A DNA stretch of 64,000 nucleotides from Plasmodiophora brassicae (taxonomy: Eukaryota > Endomyxa: Phytomyxea > Phytomyxea > Plasmodiophorida). The position numbers and the translations under genes were made by a program. Shown in pieces: positions 24,521 to 35,311 of this stretch; within the stretch, counting starts at the first letter, position 1, and every line of letters starts with the position of its first letter. The notes under the pieces are model-generated. The model did no database searches, was not told the DNA's origin, and worked only from the letters and a program-made list of their open reading frames with translations. The stretch lies in the NCBI GenBank assembly GCA_036867785.1, contig CP145413.1:1-64000 (forward strand), given 5' to 3'.

Positions 24521-25108
24521 ACATCAACCAGGCGTCTAGTCGAATGCTGCCATACTACTGCCAATATGCGCCCGCCACTCCAGCCGATCCCCATCGCCAG
24601 GGCCCCCACCCAACTCCAACTTGTCCAAATTGGGAAACGCCAACCGGATGTCCCCGCATGCCTACGCATGCGGGGACTTCCGGTTGTAGCCGCCCACCGG
24701 CCAGGACCGCCAGGCCGCAGCAGCGTCGGCGGTCGCGCAGCACCCGCACCTGCACTTACCGTCGACTCCCACAGCGCGCCTGCATCGACCACCAAGTCCC
24801 GGTCGCCACTGACATGTCACCCTCATGGCCGGCTCCTACGGCGACCCATCTAACGTTCTTGGGCGAGGTGGCGCACCTGTATGTGTTCGGCGTCATGTGG
24901 ACCTCAGTCCCCAGAAGCATGTCTGGCATTGTGCCTCCGATCGATGTCTCCATAATCGCAGTCTGATCGGCTCTGACGTCGACAGGGAGCGGTGGCGCCA
25001 TCTCTTCTAGGCTCGTGTGATCAACACCAGTAAACCACCCGACATATTCAACGAAAGGCAAAATCCAACTGCTTTGGATGGGACTAGTCGGTTTACTTGG
25101 CAGTTTCT
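24521..25108. other. Array-edge spacer with hairpin; no gene seen
   Basis: No recognisable gene. Short runs such as GCCCACCGGCCAG recur in the rDNA spacer, so part may be diverged spacer. The most ordered element is the hairpin at 24,641-24,686. The region lies downstream of the trehalase stop codon and may include its 3' UTR. Confidence 0.6.
24641..24686. repeat. Near-perfect inverted repeat (hairpin)
   Basis: Two 21-nt arms with one mismatch flank a 4-nt loop, CTAC. The inner 12 bp, GTCCCCGCATGC and its complement, are perfect. It lies about 130 bp beyond the last minisatellite repeat. It could form a stable stem in RNA or extrude as a cruciform; function unknown. Confidence 0.9.
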
Positions 25109-27504
25109 TTAGACAATAACTTGGCAGTCGTAGTACTTCTGGTCGTGGCATTTCCTCAGGGCGTCTACGTCGACCCGGAATTGGTGTTCTTCGCGAGCAA
25201 GGTCGGACAACATTGACAGGACCGCCCCATTAGTCCAGCCGAACCCGACCTGCTCGACGTACTCTCCTCCAGATCCCACTACAATGCAATCGCAATAAGT
25301 TTCCTCGTACGACAGTCGCCGGTCTTGTTGCGCCCTGACCTGCCCCAACGCGAGTCGCGTCGTACTTCTCGTGGATGGCGCCGGTCCGCTTGTATGCCAG
25401 GAACACGGTCTGGATCCATCGTCGAGCAATCTCGCGTGCAAGCTGCTTCTCGTTGGTATCTCGGCCTTCTTGGCGTAAGCCCTCGAACAGCAAATGCTGT
25501 ACCGGGGCCCATGCGTTCGGCCAGTCCCATTGGTACTTACCGACGATAATGGGTGGCGTTGAACTTGTCGCAACGCCACCTACTTGAAGCAGGCCGCTGT
25601 TGGCGAACGACTTCAAGAGAGCCGCCTGGGTTTGGGTCTGTCGCGGATGTCCCTGGAAACATTTGCCCCAAAGTGGCAGGAAGTTGGACGCGAGCGCTGC
25701 TTGTCCGTGTGTCTTCGAGTCCATGTTATAATCCATCTACCGGGGTAACGATCAGAGCCATTCGACAAGCACGAGCATGAACTGCCTGTTTACCCATTGT
25801 GAATCGGACTTGGACCAAAGGACAGCAAACATGCCTTCAATCACAGTTAGTTAGCACGGCGATTGCCAGTTCAGCCATGTTATCGCATTACCATCGGCAC
25901 GGTCCCGGCGGGCCTCTGAACGTTACACGGAACGGTTTAGGTTGTGCAAGCGGAGGGGAACAATTGCATGGCATACCGTCGTATGTGGCTGCTTGTTTGG
26001 CACTACCGGCTAGCTTGTGCATTCGATGCAGTGTCGATTCCACGTTGCAAAGGAACAGGTTCAAGTCCACTGGGATAGTGCTACGCGTTGCGAAATCGCC
26101 CAACGCCGATAGCCACCGGTTCGAGAAATCCCATCCGCTCTTCGCCACATTTAGTTGCCTGGAATGACCAAAGGTGATGTACGCCTTACCTCGGCCGTCG
26201 CAGCTATTTCACTGAACAGTTCAGCGCTTCGATTGCCTGCTATGGTGCCCGCCAGGTAGTCTTGCGCGTACATTTCCGGCCTGGGTTTGTCGGATCCGCT
26301 CCAGTACCTGTTGAGGAGATAGCGACGGTCTTGGCCGTCTACCGGAACAGCATGGCACGAGTATTTCATCCACCAGGAATACTCGCCGTCCAGTATGCCG
26401 AGCGAGTAATGCAACAGACTGCCACAACAGGTCAATAAGGTTTCGACACCAAATATCGTCACACGACCGACTTGGCGGCATCGTTTCTTTGCGAGCGACT
26501 CATGAGGGCATCATAAACGTCAGCGACCATGAGCGTAAGCAGCGGCGGTTGTGATCGGCTCAAGTAGTATCGCCGGCCCCCGTTCGGGACGAAATGATTG
26601 TCCTCCGCATGGTCCAGGAGATTCTCAACCACGTGCCTAGCCGTCTCGACCATATCGCATGCGAGCAGGCCGCGAACGATCCAATATGTGTCCCAGTAGT
26701 AGGTCTCCCTGAATCTACCTCCGGGCACGATCATTATCGGATGACGCGTTCGCAGCAGAGTGTGCCGCATCGGGTGCACGTCAACGTCGGCACACGGGCG
26801 GAATGATAACTCTTTCCAGAACCCATGAATCGCACTCGCAAACTCTCTAACGCCCAGACGCGAATGAGATGCAACGAGCGTTACCGAGGGTCACAAGCAG
26901 CCGTTCCTGACCTCAGTATTGGATCCTTGATTTCGCTGACGAGAGGCGGTTCAGGTTTGAAGTCGGACGGCACGGTGGGTTCGATGTCGGATCCGGGCGG
27001 ATCGAAATACCGGTCGACGAAGCGGCGCAACGTCGGCAATGTATGGTCGGGAAGGGCGTTGAATGCGGCCAGCACGTCGGCCGGTGATGCTCTTAAAGGC
27101 ATGTCCACAAAGTCCTTGCTGACGTTGAATAGCCCCGATAACTGAATCGTACGTAATACATCGCCCTACTCCCAACCGTTTTGTTAGTAAATGTCGCATT
27201 GATGGAACCGAATACGGTTCACCTGACAGAAAACGTCGCATGCATCGGGGTCGCTGTCGATGGCAGAGGTCATAGCCGATGTCGTCTTCTGTGTGGACGG
27301 AAGATGTGTGGCAACCAGCGTCATGACAACGACGACCAGGGCGGTGCCGGCGAGCGTCAGCCAGAGCGACGATGCCGCCGGGGCGGACAGCGGTCGTCGA
27401 CGTTGCACGGACGGGCTAATGGGGCAGGGTCGCGGGGCGAGAAGCTCCACGTGGACCTCATCGTCCTCTGCCAACAGGCCACGATGGCAGTCAGCGCCAG
27501 CCAT
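25109..27504 (-). CDS. Trehalase (GH37), type II membrane-anchored
   Basis: Hydrolyses trehalose to glucose. From the start at 27504, about 45 cytosolic residues precede a membrane segment (LWLTLAGTALVVVVMTLVA), then the GH37 domain, so the catalytic part should face outside or the lumen. Exons: 27223-27504, 26912-27141, 26463-26846, 26190-26418, 25977-26139, about 25740-25340, 25109-25278. Introns are 44-81 nt. Family signatures are visible: PGGRFRETYYWDTYW, PRPEMY, SGWDFSNRW (catalytic Asp), QWDWPNAWAP, HEKYD (catalytic Glu) and GGEYVEQVGFGWTNG. The join between exons 5 and 6 (25,740-25,976) does not resolve in frame: about 10 expected residues before MDYNMDSKTHG are missing, so there may be an unseen micro-exon, a sequence error or a true lesion. 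A fragment of this exon recurs at about 33,037-33,165. Confidence 0.92.
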
Positions 27505-28043
27505 ATAGATACCGAGGCAGATTGTTCGAACTGAACGAAAAATTGACGACTCAAACGTGGCGATGCAGAACGATGTTGAATGGCGCAAAGTGGCACTCAA
27601 GCGGAGTCGACCACGCCGCAGTGCCGCCGCAAACCCAAAATAATGAGCGGGCCAAATGGGGCACCTACCGCCACCGTGCAGGGCTCGATCCATCTCGTCG
27701 GACGCCGCCGCAACGCTGTCGCCGACGATGGCATCCGTCACCGCCATGTCCGCGTTGACCGTTGTCTGACCTGAACAGTCACTGACAGACGGGCCGCGCT
27801 TGCTGCAATACAGTACCGTCCCGCTACACGCGATCCGGTCACATAGCTCCAACAGGATGACGCCTCCTCTCCTAATATACCTGTCCGTGTATGCATTGTA
27901 CATTCACGATACGGGTTGGCCGCCGGTAGCGTCAGATGAGAAGCTCAAAGAAGCCCATCGACTGTCGGTACGTTTCGGGCAGAAGGCGAATGCTGCGACG
28001 CACGAAGACGATGAACGCGCCAATGATGACTAGTCGTTCACGA
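27505..28043. other. Intergenic, trehalase 5' flank
   Basis: About 540 bp between two minus-strand genes; presumably holds the trehalase promoter and the 3' UTR of the upstream gene. I see no gene, and the open frames here lack conserved motifs. Confidence 0.5.
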
Positions 28044-29164
28044 TCAGGTGTCAGTCATGCAACCATAGCCTGTGGAACGTGACCGTATACCTGAGGAGTA
28101 CACGAAGACGAGGACGACGACTACGACGGTGTTAATAGATGCAGTGGCGATCAGGTACAAGCCAATGAAGTGGGCAGCCCGCAACGCGACCGCTAGACAT
28201 ATTGCAATCCAGACGGACGACTGTGACCCATGAAGGATGAAACTGCGGCCCAGTTCGACGCCGAACTGGACGCCCGTCAGGACGTGGATCGGTATGTAGA
28301 GAAGCAGGGTCCAGAACGTGATCAGTAGGCCTACCAGCAGACCGGCCGTCTCAGGGTCACCACCCGTCAACAGAAGGTTCAGAAAAATGGCTACAAACCC
28401 AGGTCAAACGCGTTGCTATTATCAAGCTAACGAGCGGCACAGTACATGTGATTATGGCGTACCCAGACGCAACCGATGCCGACGTGTACAAGCCGGCCCG
28501 AACCTCTCGCATCGCCGTCTCCATGGCCGTCATGGCGCATCGCTGGTAGGTCGACCGAATCACTATGTGGCAGTGGGATTGAATAAAGCAGTTGCACGCG
28601 CGCCAGGTCTGTTTGGATCCTACTCGCGAATTTAACGGCCTCCTCGACGACGACCAAGACGCCAAGTACGACGCATGCGGCTGCGTCGACGTGGTCTTGC
28701 GGTACGACCGTGCTGATGGCTTGGGCGCATAGGAGGGCAGTGAACAGGATTGTGGGTCCCAGAAAGAACCCGAGGCAGAACCTGCGAATGATGGCGCTGC
28801 GATCGATTATGTCTCCATTGCGTTTCGCCCGCAGGATTAACGCGAGAAGCGGTATGAAATTCATCGGATAGATGACGATCATCGACAGCGAGAATCTAAT
28901 AAGGATGAGCCAGACGGCGACCAGGCCGCCGACGGCGAGGCGACCCCAAAGGTCGAGCCTGTTGGCGTCCTGCGTAACAGGAACCAGGCCCAGTCTGCCC
29001 TCCGATGCGCCTGTCTCCAGTGACACTGCTATTGGCGCATCGGGTCTGGGTGCCGGCTCCGTTGCTGTCATTGGGTGGTGCTCTACCGCCTGCGCCATGC
29101 ACGCAGCCGACGATGGGACACACCTGTAGCCGCCGATTAGCGCTAAATTACGAGTGATCGTCAC
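28044..29164 (-). CDS. Multi-pass membrane protein, PrsW/CAAX-protease-like
   Basis: Three exons: 28624-29164, 28399-28562, 28044-28349; introns of 61 and 49 nt join in frame. Several hydrophobic helices follow a short polar N-terminus. One helix ends in VVVEEAVKFA, which fits the EExxK motif of PrsW-type intramembrane metalloproteases. A later helix contains PIHVLTGVQFGVELG, resembling the family's His-containing motif. The middle motif (usually FxxxE) is not clear in GLYTSASVASGYAII, so activity is uncertain. A start at a later Met (MAQAVEHH or MTATEP) is equally possible. The membrane topology is clear; the family call is an inference. Confidence 0.5.
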
Positions 29165-29629
29165 CGTACTGCATCGTGAGCAGCATGAGGACAGACCTCG
29201 GACTGTCGGCCCGGCAACGCTTAAGGACCGTCCGACAACAGACAGCAGCGGTCACCTGGATGGCACCCTCGTGCCAGCGGCAGATTGCCTGGCGCGCCAC
29301 AGTTCCCGTGCGGTTCATTGTCTGAACCGGCAGGTCGTTGTCGGTTTTGTTACAGCGGATAGTCGGATGTATATTCTTGTTCAAGGATGTCAGACAGGGC
29401 GATGGGTATCGAAGCCATTGACGTTCGGGCCGACGTCCGCTCGCTGCGAGGTGTTTCCAGTGGTGTCCAGCGCCGTGCCGTCGTACCGCCATTTGATGTT
29501 TGGTCCATATTGCCCGCGTTACCCGCTTGCCCTGGTCGGGAAGATTTAACAGGTATGCCTGGCAGTCCACTGCAGCGAGGGCAACGTGTCAGGAGCGCCT
29601 CAGTGGAGATTTACGTTGATTATGACGTA
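29165..29629. other. Intergenic, nothing recognised
   Basis: 465 bp between two minus-strand genes. Open frames of 100-140 codons occur on both strands but show no family motif or believable splice structure. Confidence 0.45.
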
Positions 29630-30651
29630 CTAGATAAAGCGCTGTCGCTGTCTCACCATGTCATGGACACTGACCCGCGGCAGCATGCTTGACACCAACG
29701 GTGAGCATTTCGACAGGACGTCTCGAATGCGCTGTCGTGCGTGCTTGGTGGTCGCAGCCGGCATCGCTTTGCTGGCCTTGTTGACGTGCTGGCTGTGGTG
29801 GCGGCGGCTGGCAGTGAACGACCCGTCGAACTGATCAGTGAACAGGACGCGTCGCAATTCGCGATTCAGCATTGGCAAGATGGCAGGCTCGGACGCGAAA
29901 CCAGCACGCAAGCAGCGCTCTACGAAATCCACTAGTAGGCCAAAGAACTGATTCGCCTCCGCCTGGGACTCGTGGCGTGCATATCGAAGTAACAGCAGGG
30001 CATACCTACAGATGTTGGATTAGACGCTTTGAAAACTATCTGACGCGTCACTGACCTCCTGGCCATGGTGCCCAGCGCCTGCTGGAGGTCGGCCCGCAGC
30101 TTTGCATTTCGTTTCCATAGGTCTAGGATTCTGCGGGCGATTAGTTTGGCATAGTTCACATGAACGGCAATGGGGCACCGTACTGAGCATCGCTGGGCTT
30201 TTCGAATGTAGAGGAGGTGGATGAAGGCGTGGGCTTGCTGTTTGGAGGCACAGGTGCAGGGACGTGTCGGGCGGCGGAGCATACGCGTTTGTAGGCGAGC
30301 AGGTAGAAGTAGGTGCCCGTGATGAACTGACGGGATTCGGCGCCCGTGGCGAACTCGTGGAATGCGTCTGCCATGGGCAACGTCGGCTCGGCCTGCATCG
30401 ACTTCAACGCGGAATCCATCCAGGTCGACACGTTCACTCGGCAATGATCGGCGTCCTGATGCGCTAGTAGCAATCGACTAACGGCAGAAACGTTAGCCCA
30501 GTGGTTTCCTGCGTAAGGCTTGTTGTGAGCACAACCCACTGCCAGATGATGTTGATCGCATTCGAGGTCGGACTGCTGGGCGCTGGGCTGCCGTTGGCGG
30601 TAGCGCCTCCCCAAGTCGGACAGAGTGCTCCTCTTCGCACGACGTCGCCAT
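29630..30651 (-). CDS. Helical protein, possibly PPP1R36-like
   Basis: Four exons (30536-30651, 30184-30477, 30056-30130, 29630-30005) join in frame to 286 aa. Introns are 50-58 nt, two with clear branch sites (GGGCTAACG, GTCTAATCC). The product is soluble and mainly helical: a disordered N-terminus, a segment around FITGTYFYLLAYKR, a Pro/Ser-rich linker, then FFGLLVDFVERCLRAGF followed by ELRRVLFTDQFD. The spacing of the last part recalls protein phosphatase 1 regulatory subunit 36, a protein of flagellated cells. I hold that loosely. If right, the organism has or had cilia. Confidence 0.6.
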
Positions 30652-31160
30652 TTCGCGATATTGACGATATGATCTTCGACTTAGGGCACGCGATCGCCTG
30701 AACCTACGCTCTCGTATCCGTTGGAATGTGGGAGTGCGATATACGGACGCTTCGTTGGCGCATCATGAATCGCTGTCACAGTTTGTGAGTCCACCTTGGC
30801 GACTACCCAACCGTCGGCAAGACCGATTTCGTCGGTCGAGTCATCGCAACAAACTTGTATATCTGCATGCTGATACGTCCTGATGCATACCTGTTTGTTT
30901 CTGCCTCATGCACTCATGCGCTACCATTCTGCCTTGGAGCATTCGAACCTGGGACTGACTGCCGGACCTGACCGAACGTGTCTAGCGCGCCTTCTCGCTG
31001 TCTGGCTAGCTTCGGTCGCTTGGCGGGCATTTTGGAGCCTGGTGTCGTCTCGTGCGGTGGTCGAGGGGCGCCATTTTTTGTGGAGTGGCGTTGGCAGCGC
31101 GTGCGCGCCCGATTCGTGTTCGCGTTCGGCATCGGGGACCAGGACGAGGCGAAGGAGGCG
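30652..31160. other. Intergenic, divergent promoter region
   Basis: About 510 bp between the start of the minus-strand helical protein and the plus-strand KEN-box protein, so it should hold both promoters. No other gene seen. Confidence 0.5.
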
Positions 31161-31361
31161 ATGGCGGCCAGCACCAACGCAGTCAAGGTTGTGGCGCGAT
31201 ACGATGACAAGGAGAACGTGGACCCCGAGACGGGCCTGAACGTGCGCTGTGCGGGCCCGTTGAAGAAACGCAAGGAGGCGCGCATCCCGCTTGCAACGCT
31301 GTCACTGACGACGACAAATGCTGCCGGTCTGCCGCCGCTGTCATCTCGCTCTCTACGATAA
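31161..31361 (+). CDS. 66-aa protein with KEN box and D-box-like motif
   Basis: Short single-exon frame starting MAASTNAVKVV. It contains DDKENVDPETG, a textbook KEN-box context, then a basic stretch PLKKRKEAR and RIPLATL, an RxxL destruction-box pattern. Small proteins combining KEN and D boxes are recognised by the APC/C, as substrates or inhibitors. The frame is open further upstream, so the start is uncertain. It ends 30 bp before the convergent COQ5 stop. Function is inferred from degrons alone. Confidence 0.55.
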   Translation: MAASTNAVKVVARYDDKENVDPETGLNVRCAGPLKKRKEARIPLATLSLTTTNAAGLPPLSSRSLR

Positions 31362-31390
31362 ACGACAAGCGCGTGCCGTACAACGAATGC

Positions 31391-32599
31391 CTATGGTCCG
31401 GGTTTATACCCGGAATGGATCGCCACAATGCCGCCAGACAGGTTCTGCCAGGTGACATTGCTGAACCCGGCGCGGCGGATCATGTCGGCGAGGTCGGCCT
31501 GTGTCGGGAACTGCCGGATGGATTCGACCAGGTACTGGTAGGATGCACGGTCGGCGGCCACCAGCTGCCCCATCAGCGGAATGCAGTGGAACGACCATAG
31601 GTCATACAGCTGCGATAGCATGGACTGCTCGACGTGGCTGAACTCGAGGCACATGAACCGTCCGCCCGGTCGCAACACTCGATGCGCCTCGGCCAGCGCT
31701 GCCTGTAGAGTTCATGCCGGGCAGGCCACTCAGTTGCAATGCCAGAAGCACCACTATCTTCAACGAATTGCACTGTACCTTTTTGTCGGTCACGTTGCGA
31801 AGGCCAAATGCGATCGTGTACAGGTCGACGGATGCATCTGGGATCATAGCCAGAGACTGGGCGTCGGCGCAGAGGAAGGATGGCTGGACGGGGGACTGTG
31901 GCGACAGGTACCCGAGCGACGTGGCGCGTCGCTTCCCGATATCCAGCATTGACTGGTTGATGTCACAGATCGTAACGCGATGCGACAGGCGGGGCTGCAG
32001 AACGGACACGGTCGACCAGCGCGACAGCTCTTCGATACAGCGGAATGCAATGTCGCCGGTACCACCGGCAACATCCAGGATGTGCATCGGGCAGCTTGAT
32101 CGCGACAGTTCGGACAACGCTAGATTCGACACGAATCGCCTAGTGTGCGTCACGTCAGCACGTCCTGTATGTGGACACCGAACGAGAAACATTTGCTGAC
32201 GTTTTCCATAATCGGTGTGTTCCCAACGACATTATATCTGCAATGCGCGAACCTGTGAGCGACGGAATTCACTTGACGAATGCAAATCCGTGCTGTACCA
32301 TTCATGATATCGTACTTGGACGCGACGCGATGGAACACTTCAGCGACCAGATCCGCCTTCTGCTCCACAGGTACCCGAGAGAACCTATACAGAGTAAGGT
32401 CATGGGCAGGGCGGCGGACGCTGAGGTGACTTCCGTACCCGAAGTCAGTAGTGGACGCATCCCCGGGCGGTATCGGCGCGTTGTGCAGCGTGTGGTCTGG
32501 TGATACGTCTGCTGCAGGGGCGGTGGCAGCAGCAGCAGAAGCAGCAGCAGAGGACGCCAATCGCCGGCATAGCATGCGGTGTGTTGCGGTGCGAATCAT
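31391..32599 (-). CDS. COQ5: Ubiquinone biosynthesis C-methyltransferase, mitochondrial
   Basis: SAM-dependent methyltransferase that methylates the quinone ring in coenzyme Q synthesis on the matrix side of the inner membrane. Exons: 32439-32599, 32299-32384, 32201-32237, 31779-32139, 31391-31702. The third is a 37-nt micro-exon encoding the conserved [11 protein letters not shown]. Introns are 54-76 nt. The N-terminus ([20 protein letters not shown]) is a good mitochondrial presequence. Signatures: [22 protein letters not shown] motif [38 protein letters not shown], and the C-terminal [12 protein letters not shown]. The COQ5/UbiE assignment is secure. An earlier Met at 32662 is possible but dilutes the presequence. 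Confidence 0.95.
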
Positions 32600-33384
32600 G
32601 GCCGGGAGCACAGCGACTGGGCGAGCGGGACCCGTCAGCCTCAGCGGACTCCGGGACTGCAAACTGCAGGAGTGCCGAGATTATAGTTGTGCACTTGTGC
32701 TCCTGCTCAATGGGACGTCCCAGAGATCGCCTGACTTCGACAGAAAATAAAACCAATGCCCTGCCACCCGACGTGGAAAATGTTCTGAAAATGTGTCGAA
32801 AATAAAATTGGTCGATAGTTCGGCCGGGTGATGCAATCTGTTCGTTCTCATTTGATATACTGTAGTAATACCGCCCCGGAGCTGCCGGAACCGCTATTGT
32901 GCCTAGAAGGTTCACGGCTCTCTTGAATGGTGAAGCCGATCATTGTTTGGCCGGAGTCGAGTCGTCACAGCGTTCACTGTACGGTACCAGTACAACACCC
33001 GGCATCGAACGAAAGGTGCAATCCCGCCTGAGTGTGGGAATGTCGCCGGTGACCCTGGAAACATTTGTCGCAAAGTGGCAGGAAGTTGGACGCGAGCAAG
33101 CTTATCCGTGCAACTTGCTGTCGTCGAGTCAACGTTGAAACTCAACTTTCGGGGTATCGTTCAGGACATCATCCAAGCGATAGATGCATTTTGGCACGTT
33201 TAGATTAGTGTATACGGCAAGCCTGTTGCACTTAATACCTAGAACGTGTTCATTGTTCAAGCAGTACACAACAAAATTTCACCGTCCGTATCGAACACAG
33301 GCTGAACGTACCGCCGTAGGCAGCCGCGGTGATCTGACTACGCACAATTCCGCCAGTGCGAGCTGCACCACGGTGTCATCAACA
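32600..33384. other. Divergent intergenic region, COQ5/PRMT5
   Basis: About 785 bp between the COQ5 and PRMT5 starts. It holds CAG-type trinucleotide repeats (32,525-32,550, overlapping the COQ5 presequence codons), AT-rich sequence at 32,740-32,860 with two AAAATAAAA-like stretches, and a trehalase exon fragment at about 33,037-33,165. Confidence 0.6.
33037..33165 (-). pseudogene. Trehalase exon fragment
   Basis: About 125 bp aligns by eye with the trehalase exon at 25,637-25,765. Shared blocks include ACATTTG(T/C)(C/G)(G/C)CAAAGTGGCAGG, AGGAAGTTGGACGCGAGC and a GGGGTA(T/A)CG(T/A)TCAG tail. It encodes a decayed form of the segment around ALASNFLPLW. No other trehalase sequence flanks it, so it is an isolated duplicated fragment in the PRMT5 promoter region, not a second gene. 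Confidence 0.85.
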
Positions 33385-35245
33385 ATGGAGCCAGGCGCCG
33401 ACTGGACGACATCTGACGCCATCCTGCCCGTGTCGTTTGGTGTGCAATACGATACTGTCGATGATCTTCCAACAATGATCCAGGAGGCGCAGCTGCATGC
33501 CGGCGCGACATTCGTTGTGATTCCGTTAGCCAGCGAGTCGTCGTCGTCGTCGTTCATGCCGTCAACCAAATCAGACCTGTGCCTGACCTCGCAGCAGTGG
33601 TACACGCATGTCGTCGGATGTGTCACTGGGTCGTTCGGAAATGCCCATTTACTACAACAGCTTGACTGGGCCAAGCACTTGGCGCTCACTGCGGTCTTGT
33701 GCGACGGCCCTGGCGACTTGGATCTCATATCGTACGCCTCGACGTTGATGGCGTTGGTACGCCAGTGTCCTACGTTGCAGTGGTGGATCCCTGTCGAGGC
33801 ATCCGCGTACACCAGATGGAACCGATTGATGGCGCTTTGCGACACCGTCACCTCTCACATCAACCCGGTACGTTGTTTTCGTTATTGCAAGCGATGCTGT
33901 TCGGAGTAACAAGATATGTCACATAGGTACCTTTGCTATCCTGCTGTGGAGAAGCGGCGTTACAGTGGCCTGGAGAGCATGTTGGTGCGGTTATCGTCGA
34001 GTCGATCGACGACGTGACCCGCAACCGGGATTTGTTACTGAAGCTTCTCCAACAAGACGTCCGAGTCGTGATTCGCTCGTCGTCGAAGGGCATTGACGAT
34101 ATTGCCAACCACATCCGGCAGATGACGTTGTCGCTAAAGGCGGAGTCGGAGCACACCGTCGCGTTCCGTGATGTCCTTCAGGTGCCTCTGCAACCTCTGG
34201 CCGATAACCTCCAGTCGCAAACTTACGAGGTAATATCCACTTCAATGCTCCAGTATTGCCGTACCATTCTGACCTGTGCCTGTGCGCATGGATATAGATC
34301 TTCGAGCGTGATCCTGTAAAGTATATGCAGTATGAGGAGGCTGTGTTCCGAGTACTGTCAACGAGGCCGGCGGTAGGAAATGCACCTTCATTAGTGATGG
34401 TGGTCGGTGCGGGTCGTGGCCCGCTTGTCAGTGCCGCCCTGCGTGCATCGTCAAGGGCGTCGCACCCGATCTCCGTCGTCGCCATCGAGAAGAACCCATC
34501 GGCATGTGTCACACTTCGAGGAATGAACGCCGACCAGTGGGAAGGTGCTGTTCGCATCGTCGAAGGCGATATGCGTCGTGTCGGGTCCGAGTACGACGGC
34601 CGCGCCCTAATCGTCGTCAGCGAGCTACTGGGCAGCTTCTCCGATAATGAGTTATCACCGGAGTGTCTTCAGGGTGCTATGCGGTTTCTTCTGAACACTG
34701 ACAGCGGTGGCGTGTCGATCCCGTCGTCGTACACGTCCTGGATTGCGCCGATCACGTGTCGGCGACTATGGGCGTCCATGAACTCGCAGCTGGAAACGTT
34801 GCATGTTGTCAACCTGCACACATTCTGGCAGGCTGCCGACCAGCAACCCTGCTTCACGTTCACGCATGATGTCAAGAGATTGGATGTGGAAGAGTCGAAT
34901 GAGCGCCAGGTCACATTGGAGTTTGAAACTCGTGCCGACCACGTTACCGTTCATGGATTCGCTGGGTACTTCGAGGCGGTTCTCTATGAAGGCGACGATC
35001 GCGACGATGATGCGACGACAATCAGCACGGTGCCGGGAAGGGCGACTCCCGGCATGTTCAGCTGGTTCCCGGCCGTGTTCCCTGTGCGGAACCCTGTCCA
35101 ATGGGAAGCCGGGCACTCTCTGACGCTTACCATGCGGAGACGGACGCAGGACAAGCACGTTTGGTATGAATGGGTGGTTGATGCCATGGGCCAATTATCA
35201 CCGATCCACAATGCCAACGGTCAAGCATACGCCATCGGTCTTTAA
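33385..35245 (+). CDS. PRMT5: Protein arginine methyltransferase 5 (symmetric, type II)
   Basis: Transfers methyl groups from SAM to arginines of Sm proteins, histones and others as symmetric dimethylarginine. Exons 33385-33867, 33966-34229 and 34298-35245 join in frame to 564 aa. Order: N-terminal TIM-barrel-like region with WPGEHVGAVIVE, then SQTYEIFERDPVKYMQYEE (the Phe that marks PRMT5), SAM motif VVGAGRGPLVS, EKNPSA, the double-Glu loop SELLGSFSDNELSPECL, SIPSSYTSWIAPI, and a C-terminal beta-barrel ending NANGQAYAIGL. A Met upstream at 33184 is in frame, but the stretch before 33385 is unlike the family. It is slightly shorter than animal PRMT5. Confidence 0.95.
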
Positions 35246-35311
35246 GTGAAACTGTCCCAAATACACAGTGCAGAATGCTTCATAGATGGGCGAACGTTTA
35301 TCAGCGCCATC

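Noticed and set aside
24521..24966. Small ORFs beyond the minisatellite
   Set aside because: Their first halves are minisatellite translation and the rest has no motif; the region is array-edge sequence.
33184..33384. N-terminal extension of PRMT5 from an upstream Met
   Set aside because: The stretch is AT-richer, unlike PRMT5, and just follows the trehalase fragment; the Met at 33385 fits the family better.
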